In this document: piece after piece, positions 53,014 to 60,121 of the stretch | How positions within the stretch are numbered: position 1 is the first letter of the stretch | Layout of the letters: each line of letters starts with the position of its first letter | From: Betaproteobacteria bacterium | GTDB lineage: Bacteria; Pseudomonadota; Gammaproteobacteria; Burkholderiales; Eutrophovitaceae | Direction of reading: 5' to 3' | DNA length: 64,000 nt | NCBI GenBank assembly: GCA_020354125.1 | Contig: CP070643.1 | Coordinates: 3,309,458 to 3,373,457, forward strand | Program-made: the position numbers and the translations under genes | The notes under the pieces: generated by a model | Database searches by the model: none | Seen by the model: only the letters and a program-made list of their open reading frames with translations | Told to the model about the DNA's origin: nothing

Positions 53014-53794
53014 AACGACTGAACAGGTGACGCCGCACGCACCGGACGTCGATCACGACGCGGCACTATTGCGACGGGTACGCAATGCGGTAGCCGATGA
53101 TCTTCGCGTTCTGGCGGCACTTCACGATCGCGAGCTCGCCCCGGAGCTGCTCGCCTATCTGCGCGAAACTCATTTTCCCGCCGCAATGAGTCTGTCTGAC
53201 GTCTCCCGGCAGGTGCGTGATAGCGCAGCAATGCTGAGCGAATCGCTCGCCAGCATTGGCGCCACCCCCGAGGCGTGGGTATTCGATGAGCTCGCTGCCG
53301 ACTACGCTGCGATTTACTTGAATCACCAATACCGTACGTCACCATGCGAATCGGTATGGCTGGACTCCGAAGGGCTGGCGCTGCAGGAGGCGACTTTCCA
53401 GATTCGATCCTGGTATCAACGGTTCGGCCTCGCGGTCGAGAACTGGCGCACCCGTTCCGACGACCATCTGGTGGCACAACTGCACTTTCTGGAAACTCTG
53501 CTTCGCCGCATCGACGAAGTAGATATTGGCGAGATCGGGCGATTCATGGATGAACACCTGTTGCGCTGGCTGCCGAATTTCGCGGCGCGGGTGGCCGACC
53601 GCTGTGCGACCCGCTTCTACGCCGGGACAGCGTTATTGACTGCTTCCTCTTGCGAAGCCTTGCGTGACCTGATCGTCGAAATCACCGGTGAGCCCAGACC
53701 CACGGCTGAGGAGATCGAACAGCGCATGAAGCCCAAGACCGAGGCCAAACCTGTTCCGATCACATTCCATCCCGGTTTGAAGCCTTCCTGGTGA
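52997..53794 (+). CDS. TorD/DmsD-family molybdoenzyme chaperone
   Basis: The 265-aa all-helical protein resembles TorD chaperones: DELAADYAAIYLNHQYRTSPCESVWLDSEGLALQ (the Y-LF-...-P-ES-W pattern, shown by its key residues Y, P, E, S, W), and DDHLVAQLHFLETLL. It would bind the Tat leader until cofactor insertion is complete. It overlaps the preceding gene by 17 bases; a second start lies at 53006. Confidence 0.85.
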   Translation: MKTMDETTEQVTPHAPDVDHDAALLRRVRNAVADDLRVLAALHDRELAPELLAYLRETHFPAAMSLSDVSRQVRDSAAMLSESLASIGATPEAWVFDELAADYAAIYLNHQYRTSPCESVWLDSEGLALQEATFQIRSWYQRFGLAVENWRTRSDDHLVAQLHFLETLLRRIDEVDIGEIGRFMDEHLLRWLPNFAARVADRCATRFYAGTALLTASSCEALRDLIVEITGEPRPTAEEIEQRMKPKTEAKPVPITFHPGLKPSW

Positions 53795-53827
53795 TAGCGT
53801 AGCGGAATCAGCAGAGAGTTTCTAACG

Positions 53828-54856
53828 ATGACATCGGCATCGGTTCCTCAACACCTGGAGAATGTGCGTCCCGAATTCAATGAGGCTCGGTGCGTGCACG
53901 ATCGTGCAGCAGGAGCGAGTTGCCAGGCATGTGCCGATGCTTGCCCGGTCGATGCGCTCGCACTTCGCGAGGAGGCTTTGGAACTGCGGCTCGACACTTG
54001 CAACGGGTGCATGCTGTGTGCGGCGGCTTGCCCGCAGGAGGCGATCGACCCCGGTTGGCATGAAATTGACAACGTGCTCCTGCGACAAGGCACGACTGCA
54101 TACCTGACGTGCGCAAACTCCGGGGTCAAGTCTCGTCGATCGATTCCGTGTATACATGCTTTGGGCTGGCGCGACGCGCTGCGCGTGTACTCGGTGGGCG
54201 TTCGACAGATTTCCGTGGCACTGGGGGATTGTCGCAGTTGCAATCCGCGCGCGACGCGGCTCGACCGCACGCTCATGCACGTCAATGAGCTGTTGGCCAG
54301 TCGCGGCCTGGAGGAGCTGGAGCTGCGCTACCTGACGAATACGCAATGGCAAGAGGAAATCCACGACGTGCCGGCGGTGACGACAGCCTCACCGCAACGT
54401 CGCGCCTTCTTGCGCCGCTTCGTCAATCCAGATTACGAACAACGTGAAGCCGAAGCGCCCGCCACTGTGCAGGTACTGCTCGGCAGCTCTGATTCGCAGA
54501 GCAGCGTCTTCCCCGCCGTTCCGGCCATCAATCCTCAACGCTGCGATGGATGTGACGCATGTACACGCGTGTGTCCGACCGGAGCCCTTGCATTACGCGG
54601 TGACGGTCAACTCTATTACCGCGTTGATGCTTCGCTTTGCACGGGTTGCCGGATGTGCACGGATGTGTGCCAGCCGAATGCGGTCTCGGTGCGTCGCTGG
54701 ACAACGTCATCCCAACAGATGCTTGCGCTGTTGTCGCAGCGTTGCCGTGCCTGTGGCGTGCAGTTCCATGCACCGAACTCGCAAGCGGACAGTCTTTGCA
54801 CAATCTGTGCAGCGACACATCATCACCGCAAATTGTTTCAGGTTGACCCGGTGTAA
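53828..54856 (+). CDS. Cytoplasmic polyferredoxin (NapF-like, multi [4Fe-4S])
   Basis: The 342-aa protein has no export signal. It carries two ferredoxin pairs: N-terminal CVHDRAAGASCQACADACP with CNGCMLCAAACP, and C-terminal CDGCDACTRVCPTGAL with CTGCRMCTDVCQ. A central Cys-bearing stretch (LTCANSG, PCIHALG, DCRSCNPR) and a final C-x2-C...C-x2-C add further metal sites. Such proteins accompany Mo enzymes (NapF, DMSO-family maturation). It may supply electrons or clusters during assembly. Confidence 0.82.
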   Translation: MTSASVPQHLENVRPEFNEARCVHDRAAGASCQACADACPVDALALREEALELRLDTCNGCMLCAAACPQEAIDPGWHEIDNVLLRQGTTAYLTCANSGVKSRRSIPCIHALGWRDALRVYSVGVRQISVALGDCRSCNPRATRLDRTLMHVNELLASRGLEELELRYLTNTQWQEEIHDVPAVTTASPQRRAFLRRFVNPDYEQREAEAPATVQVLLGSSDSQSSVFPAVPAINPQRCDGCDACTRVCPTGALALRGDGQLYYRVDASLCTGCRMCTDVCQPNAVSVRRWTTSSQQMLALLSQRCRACGVQFHAPNSQADSLCTICAATHHHRKLFQVDPV

Positions 54857-54932
54857 CCCGGGCGCAACTGATTAGCCTGACGACCGAACGCGCGTGACAT
54901 GGCGCGCCGCTCGTTGCCTTGTGCGGACAGCG

Positions 54933-56015
54933 TTAGTCAGCAAAAAACTCCGGCCACCTGCCCTCGATGTAGGCCTGAAACTTGTTGGAGACGCCTTCGT
55001 CCCTGAGGTATTGACGCGTGACCGGCATATCGACCGGTGTGAACGACGGGTCCGCTATGTACCGGTTGGGAAAATCGTGCTGCAGCATGGCGGCGCGCCC
55101 GAGCATAACGAAGTCGGCCCCGTTTGCCAGAGTGGACTCGGCTTCCTGCGGTGTGCGTATCTTGCCGGCAACGCCAAGACGCACGTTGTGGCGGTCGAGT
55201 TCGGTGAAGTAGCTCATCAAGGTGCGGCCCTGGTACTGCTCTTCCTCCGGTTCCTTGAAGACGTCCCACAGTGACATGTCGAGAAAGTCGATTTTGTCCT
55301 CGCTCATGAGCCGCTGTGCCATCTGGGTGACTTCGCCCAGTTTCATTCCGAAGCGCTCGGGCGAAAGTCGAACTCCGAGAATGAAATCCTTACGACAGCT
55401 GGCGCGGACACCATCAATAAGCTCGAACAGTATGCGGTAGCGGTTTTCCAGGCTGCCACCGTACTCATCGTCGCGGTGATTGACGTCGGCACTGAAGAAT
55501 TGACAAAGAATGTAGCTGTGGGCGCCGTGCAGCTCCACGCCATCGAAGCCGATCTTCTCTGCGCGAACTGCGGCGGCAATGAAGTCCTCAATCAGTTGCT
55601 TCACCTCCGGGTGCGTGAGTCCGCGCGCGCCGGTCTTTTCATTATCGGACGGACACACCGGAGCTTCACCAATCACCTCCTTGGGTGAGCGCATGCCGGC
55701 ATGATGCAATTGCGAAATCGCGATGCTCTCGTGCGAATGAATCGTATTCACCAGCCGCGTTAGTCCCGGAATATGCTCGTCGGACCAGATCCCAAGCTGG
55801 CCAGGAAACCCTTTTCCTATCGCCTGCACGTGTGAGGCACAGGTCATCGTCAACCCGAAACCGCCTTCGGCGCGCATGGTGAGCCAGCGGAACTCTTCGT
55901 CCGAAATGCGGCCATCCTCATGGCTTTGCTGGTTTGTCAGGGGGGCCAACATGAAGCGGTTCTTCATGCTCGGTCCGTTGTGGCCAAATTTCAGGGGATC
56001 GGTCAGGCTGGTCAT
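54933..56015 (-). CDS. NADH:flavin oxidoreductase, Old Yellow Enzyme family
   Basis: The 360-aa TIM-barrel flavoprotein has KNRFMLAPLTNQQSHEDG, substrate-binding SQLHHAGMRS, and the family signature GAHSYILCQFFSADVNHR with EYGGSLENRYR. There is no C-terminal Fe-S/FAD extension, so it belongs to the short OYE class reducing activated alkenes. It is convergent with the polyferredoxin gene and is probably not part of that operon. Confidence 0.92.
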   Translation of the reverse strand: MTSLTDPLKFGHNGPSMKNRFMLAPLTNQQSHEDGRISDEEFRWLTMRAEGGFGLTMTCASHVQAIGKGFPGQLGIWSDEHIPGLTRLVNTIHSHESIAISQLHHAGMRSPKEVIGEAPVCPSDNEKTGARGLTHPEVKQLIEDFIAAAVRAEKIGFDGVELHGAHSYILCQFFSADVNHRDDEYGGSLENRYRILFELIDGVRASCRKDFILGVRLSPERFGMKLGEVTQMAQRLMSEDKIDFLDMSLWDVFKEPEEEQYQGRTLMSYFTELDRHNVRLGVAGKIRTPQEAESTLANGADFVMLGRAAMLQHDFPNRYIADPSFTPVDMPVTRQYLRDEGVSNKFQAYIEGRWPEFFAD

Positions 56016-56265
56016 GTCGGAGAATATCTTTGTTTGCTTTTTAGAGGTTGGAAAACGCCTGTCGCCGAAGCGGCCTTCCGCAAACCGGCAAGACCGTGAC
56101 TACGGTTTATTCCTGCTCCGGGCGACCGGCAAAGGGCGGAGTCTACCGCACTTGTTCGTTGCTGCGCATCGGGTGACACAAACTGGCGATGACATCAAGA
56201 AGGACGAAACAGCGACATGAAAAGCTGGCGAAGGTTTCGTTGTTTCCGAGGTAGACTGTCGCGAC

Positions 56266-56655
56266 ATGAGGTCAATTTCCGTTCTTCAGCGGTGTGCGGC
56301 GACGTTGTTGATTGCCGTCGTATTGTCTGGCTGTGTGGTGTCGCTGGTAAAGCCGGAAGGAGAGCGCATCGCATACCTTGAAGCGCATGAGGGACTCGAG
56401 CCCGAAGTGGCAAAAGCAATTCGTCAGGGCAAGGTGATTCCCGGGATGTCACGCGAGCAGGTACAGGCGTGTTGGGGCTGGCCGTCTGAAATCGATAATT
56501 CGGAATCGCTGGGACTGAATCTCGAGTATGGCAAGGAGGTCTGGGAATATCGTTCCGACGACGTGTTCATCGTCCACCCGGAGGCCACCGTGACGTTCAG
56601 AAACGGCAAGGTGGTCGATGTCAGCCCGACCTACCTTAGTGACCTGGAAGAGTGA
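56266..56655 (+). CDS. Small lipoprotein with BamE/SmpA-like motif
   Basis: The 129-aa protein has a lipoprotein signal with lipobox LSGC (Cys near residue 23). The mature part contains IPGMSREQVQACWGWPSEI, similar to the GM-x(4)-V...G-P motif of the BamE/SmpA/OmlA fold, then strands ending VTFRNGKVVDVS. It probably sits at the outer membrane. Function unknown. Confidence 0.78.
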   Translation: MRSISVLQRCAATLLIAVVLSGCVVSLVKPEGERIAYLEAHEGLEPEVAKAIRQGKVIPGMSREQVQACWGWPSEIDNSESLGLNLEYGKEVWEYRSDDVFIVHPEATVTFRNGKVVDVSPTYLSDLEE

Positions 56656-56684
56656 CGGTGCGACGGCACGGAGTCTTCTGAGGT

Positions 56685-57581
56685 TCAACTACCCAACCAT
56701 GCCGCTCCCCGCACGCCACTTGAATCTCCGTGGCGGTTGCGCAATAGCGGCGTATCGACACGATCCGAAAACACCCATTGCGTCCATAGCTCAGGAACGC
56801 GCTGGTGCCAACGAGGAATATTGGACATGCCGCCCCCGAGCACGATGACATCGGGATCGAGAATATTGATCACGTTTGCCAGCGCCCGCGCCAGTCGATC
56901 CTCGTAGCGCTCCAGGCTTGCCAGGCTGCACGCCTCGCCCTGCGCAGCCGCGCTGACGATCTCGTGGGTGGAAATCTCCATGCCGTTGTGCTGAGCATGA
57001 TCACGGCTGAGCGCAGGTCCGCACAGAAAGGTCTCAATGCAACCGTTTTTTCCGCAGTAGCAAGCCGGTCCCGGTCGCTCCTCGTCGCGTGGCCACGGCA
57101 ATGGATTGTGTCCCCACTCGCCGGCGATGCGATTGGGTCCGGTCAGTAGTTTGCCATCCACCACGACGCCACCACCGACACCCGTACCAAGAATGACGCC
57201 GAATACCACACGGTGGCCGGCACCGGCGCCGTCGGTCGCCTCGGACAGCGCGAAGCAGTTGGCATCGTTCTCGATGAGAACGTCGCGATCGAGTCGCTGG
57301 ATCAAGTCGTCGCGCAGGGCTTGTCCGTTGAGCCAGGTCGAGTTGCAGTTGCGCATCAACCCGGTGGCCGGAGAAAGAGCGCCGGGCGTGCCGATGCCTA
57401 CTGAGCCGCGATCGCCTAACTCGCGTTCGGTATCGTCAACCAGCGACACGATGGTCTGCAGTGTGACGTCGTAATCGCCGCGCTCTGTGGTAACGCGCTT
57501 GCGCAGCAGCTCGCGACCAACATCATCCAGCGCGATGATCTCGGTCTTCGTTCCTCCAAGGTCGATACCCAGCCTAAGCAT
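56685..57581 (-). CDS. mak: ROK-family sugar kinase, probable fructokinase Mak
   Basis: The 298-aa kinase starts with the ATP-binding GIDLGGTKTEI and has the ROK segment GTGVGGGVVVDGKLLTGPNRIAGEWGHNPLPW (described by its key GEWGH). The zinc site is CYCGKNGCIETFLCGPAL. The GHNPLPW...CYCGK spacing and CIETF match fructokinase Mak more than NagK. It phosphorylates fructose or related hexoses in the cytoplasm. Confidence 0.9.
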   Translation of the reverse strand: MLRLGIDLGGTKTEIIALDDVGRELLRKRVTTERGDYDVTLQTIVSLVDDTERELGDRGSVGIGTPGALSPATGLMRNCNSTWLNGQALRDDLIQRLDRDVLIENDANCFALSEATDGAGAGHRVVFGVILGTGVGGGVVVDGKLLTGPNRIAGEWGHNPLPWPRDEERPGPACYCGKNGCIETFLCGPALSRDHAQHNGMEISTHEIVSAAAQGEACSLASLERYEDRLARALANVINILDPDVIVLGGGMSNIPRWHQRVPELWTQWVFSDRVDTPLLRNRHGDSSGVRGAAWLGS

Positions 57582-57665
57582 TGGATTCTCGTTTGTCGTA
57601 TCGCAAAGTCACGGGTGGTGTCACACAATCAGGAACCTCTAAAACGAGTTTGAATAGCGACCAGA

Positions 57666-58378
57666 TTATTTGTCGCCATTACCTTTTGATGCCAGCCACT
57701 CGCGTACTCGCTTCTCATACTCTGTTTGCTCGTGTAGCGCGGCCGATGCGAGCAAGCGGCAGTCTTCCTCCACGAGCAAACCGATAGAAGTGAGCGCCTC
57801 GAGTTTTCCTGTTCATTCTGCCGCGGCAAGCCCTCCAGATACTGTTTGAGTGCTGTCCAGGAGCCGTCGTGATCACCAAGGTGTGCGCGGTAGCGGGCGA
57901 GTCCATGAAAATTCTCCTCACCGAGCAGATAATTGGCTGTCCCTTCGCGCGAATAGAACTGGCCAAACCACGCCAATCCCGTCTCAAGTAGGAATTGCGA
58001 CAACTTTTCTGCGAACCGCGTAGCGTCTTCGTCCGAACGGATTTCCTGTGACAGATCTTTTGCCGACTTGCCAAGGCCGTACTGAAAGTGTTCCAGTGGT
58101 AGGCCATAATCCGGTTTCAGCCAGGACTGGCTAAAGCCGCCGAGGGCTTGCTGCACTTTACTTACCAGGCAATACAGGTCGGCATGCACTGTTCCACCTG
58201 CCTTGGTCCACCATTTGTCCCGATAGACACAAACCTCGAACTCGGCGGTTTCGTCGCCGCGGTAGTAGCGGCGCAGGATGTCGCCATGAACATCTGCGAC
58301 CGGTGCGAAGTCCGACAGGGATGAATCGGCAAACGCAGCATCAACGGCGGCTCCGACTTCTTTGGCGAGAGACTTCAT
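57666..58378 (-). pseudogene. Hypothetical gene with a C-terminal frameshift
   Basis: The frame starting at 58378 reads normally for about 190 residues (WWTKAGGTVHADLYCLV...). It then turns into an Arg/Ser/Cys-rich nonsense tail running to 57629. One base over at the AAAA run (57804-57807), the sequence continues as a natural helical protein end: LEALTSIGLLVEEDCRLLA ... EYEKRVREWLASKGNGDK, with a stop at 57666. An intact protein would be about 236 aa. The family is not recognised. It is either a recent one-base indel or a sequencing error. Confidence 0.75.
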
Positions 58379-58387
58379 CCTGATGTC

Positions 58388-58819
58388 CTACGGCTCCTCA
58401 TCGCTCGGCCCTATCCAGAAGAACGGATTGTGAGCCACCTCCCACAGGTGACCGCCGGGATCCTTGAAGTAGCCGCTATACCCACCCCAGAAAACCTTCT
58501 GCGGTTTCTTTACCAACGTTGCGCCGGCTTGCAAGGCTTGCGCCATCACCTGGTCGACTTCTTTTTCCGACTGGACGTTGTGGGCGATTGCGAAGCCTTC
58601 GAAACCCTCACCTTGGGACGGCACTGTTGCATCTTCGGCCAATGCTTCCCGGCCGTACAGACCGAGCCACGTTCCGTTGAGTGTGAAGAAAGCAACCTCA
58701 GAAGGTGATTCCATTCGCGGAAAACCCAGCCCCTGCTCGTAGAACTGAACGGCTGCTGGCAGATCGCGCACTCCAAGTGTGATCATGCTTATTCTTGGCT
58801 TCATTGGTCGCTGTCCCAT
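58388..58819 (-). CDS. VOC-family (glyoxalase/dioxygenase-like) protein
   Basis: The 143-aa protein (138 aa from an alternative start at 58804) has two beta-alpha-beta modules: ISMITLGVRDLPAAVQFYEQGLGFP and AGATLVKKPQKVFWGGYSGYFKDPGGHLWEVAHNP. The DPGGHLWEV end with Glu is characteristic. It may bind a divalent metal. Substrate unknown; it lies 9 bases from the frameshifted gene on the same strand. Confidence 0.88.
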   Translation of the reverse strand: MGQRPMKPRISMITLGVRDLPAAVQFYEQGLGFPRMESPSEVAFFTLNGTWLGLYGREALAEDATVPSQGEGFEGFAIAHNVQSEKEVDQVMAQALQAGATLVKKPQKVFWGGYSGYFKDPGGHLWEVAHNPFFWIGPSDEEP

Positions 58820-58849
58820 CGCTTTAGTGTGGTAGTCAAAATGCAGGTC

Positions 58850-59797
58850 TCATCGCGCCGGCATTTCTCGAGCCGCGGTGTCACCCAAGAATCCAAGAAT
58901 CAATCCGTTCACGACCTCCGGCCTCTGCAATATGATGCCGTGCCCGGCCTCTTCGACGGCCTCGAACTGAAGGTTCGGAATATAAGACCGGGCTTTGTCG
59001 ATCATGTCTCGACTGATCTCCCCGTCTGCCGTGCCCCAGATCAGCAGGGCCTTTCGATTCTGGCGCCCGACCGTCCGGTACTCCTCACCATAATCGCCGA
59101 GGGCATCGGTTCTTATCATGGACAGCAGCGAGCGCTGAAAGCCGGCGTAGGCTGTCTGTTCGACGAAAAGCTTTTCGTAGCGTGCCGCATCCGGAACGCC
59201 ATTCAGTAAAACGACGAGCCGTCTCACAATCATGTCGATGCCGACCGTTCGTGCTGCAAATTCACCCAGAACAGGTATGCGAAACATGGTTGGCACCTTG
59301 AAGTTGCTGACGAGAGGCGAAATCAAGGTCAGCGTGCGAACCCGGTCAGGGAACTCTGCAGTGAAACTAACCGCGGTCGCGCCACCGAAAGAAACACCGA
59401 TGAGGTCGAACGTATCGGGCAGCCCCAGTTTGTCGACCAGTTCATTGAGCTGGCGCAGGTACAGCGCCCGGTCGTAAGCGACATCAGGCCGGTCAGAGAA
59501 TCCGCGGCCAAACTGGTCATACTTGAGAACCCGGTAGCCGGCACCGACTAAGGCATCGGCCTGCTTTTCCCAGATCCACATCGGTACTGTGCCGCCGTGT
59601 ATGAGTACAACTACCCTCCCGGTTGCCGACCCAATCAACTGGTAGTGCGTTACACCGTTCGATAGTTCGATGTAACTGCCGCCCAATTGCTCGCGCTCGG
59701 CTTCGTCCAGCGTTTTTGTTTCCGGGTCAAGCCATTGATAGAGGCCAACCAGAGTCGCGAATACGAAACCGAAGAAGATTGTTGACCAATGCTTCAC
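58850..59797 (-). CDS. Membrane-anchored or secreted alpha/beta hydrolase
   Basis: The 315-aa protein begins with a hydrophobic helix (WSTIFFGFVFATLVGLYQWL), a signal anchor or uncleaved signal. The hydrolase fold follows: oxyanion HGGTVPMWIW, nucleophile elbow LIGVSFGGATA with Ser, acid near ALLIWGTADGEIS, and catalytic His in EEAGHGIILQRPE. Substrate unknown. Confidence 0.88.
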   Translation of the reverse strand: MKHWSTIFFGFVFATLVGLYQWLDPETKTLDEAEREQLGGSYIELSNGVTHYQLIGSATGRVVVLIHGGTVPMWIWEKQADALVGAGYRVLKYDQFGRGFSDRPDVAYDRALYLRQLNELVDKLGLPDTFDLIGVSFGGATAVSFTAEFPDRVRTLTLISPLVSNFKVPTMFRIPVLGEFAARTVGIDMIVRRLVVLLNGVPDAARYEKLFVEQTAYAGFQRSLLSMIRTDALGDYGEEYRTVGRQNRKALLIWGTADGEISRDMIDKARSYIPNLQFEAVEEAGHGIILQRPEVVNGLILGFLGDTAAREMPAR

Positions 59798-59971
59798 GGC
59801 AGTCTGACGCAGTCACCGCAGCTCTCCAAGCAGCGGAGGGACAGCTGGCGCATTGAGAATGACAGTGTTATGCAGGCGTTCATCATCTGGTGCGTATGTT
59901 GGCCCGGGCGTTCAGGATCTGAGTTAACAACGACCAATCCGGTCACCGTCACGATTCGGCAGCACGGGCAA

Positions 59972-59999
59972 TTGACAGTCGTGTCGCAAAACGTTAAAT
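59972..59999 (+). promoter_or_regulatory. metH promoter
   Basis: TTGACA (59972-59977) and TTAAAT (59994-59999) are 16 bases apart. Transcription would begin near 60006, directly in front of the first riboswitch helix. Confidence 0.6.
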
Positions 60000-60008
60000 T
60001 TCAGTCTG

Positions 60009-60070
60009 TTGCGCCGATTTGATTCTCAGCTTGCGGGCGCGTAATAAATTTGGCTAAAGCGGGGGAATCA
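60009..60070 (+). promoter_or_regulatory. Candidate SAM-II riboswitch in the metH leader
   Basis: Helix P1 is GCGCC (60011-60015) with GGCGC (60036-60040). The sequence GCGCGTAATAAATTTGGCTA followed by AAG closely matches the conserved 3' half of SAM-II aptamers, which reads GCGCGUGAUAAAUGUAGCUA followed by AA. GATTT after P1 is also conserved. The P1 loop (TGATTCTC, then GCTT, 60020-60032) can pair with AAGC and GGGAATCA (60057-60070), giving the expected pseudoknot. SAM-II senses S-adenosylmethionine and turns off methionine genes. Confidence 0.78.
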
Positions 60071-60071
60071 G

Positions 60072-60101
60072 AACCCGACTGCTTTGGCGGCCGGGTTTTT
60101 T
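60072..60101 (+). terminator. Leader terminator (attenuator) of metH
   Basis: AACCCGACTGC pairs with GCGGCCGGGTT (one mismatch, one G-U) around TTTG and is followed by a run of T's (60096-60101). It begins 2 bases after the riboswitch pseudoknot and lies before the ribosome site AGGGGA. An alternative pairing of CGGG near 60060 with CCCG at 60074-60077 could act as antiterminator when SAM is absent. Confidence 0.82.
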
Positions 60102-60121
60102 GCATTTTAGGGGATAGATAT

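Noticed and set aside
59798..60121. Cobalamin or SAH riboswitch before metH
   Set aside because: No B12-box (GCCACTG) and no SAH-aptamer core were found; the leader fits the SAM-II pattern much better.
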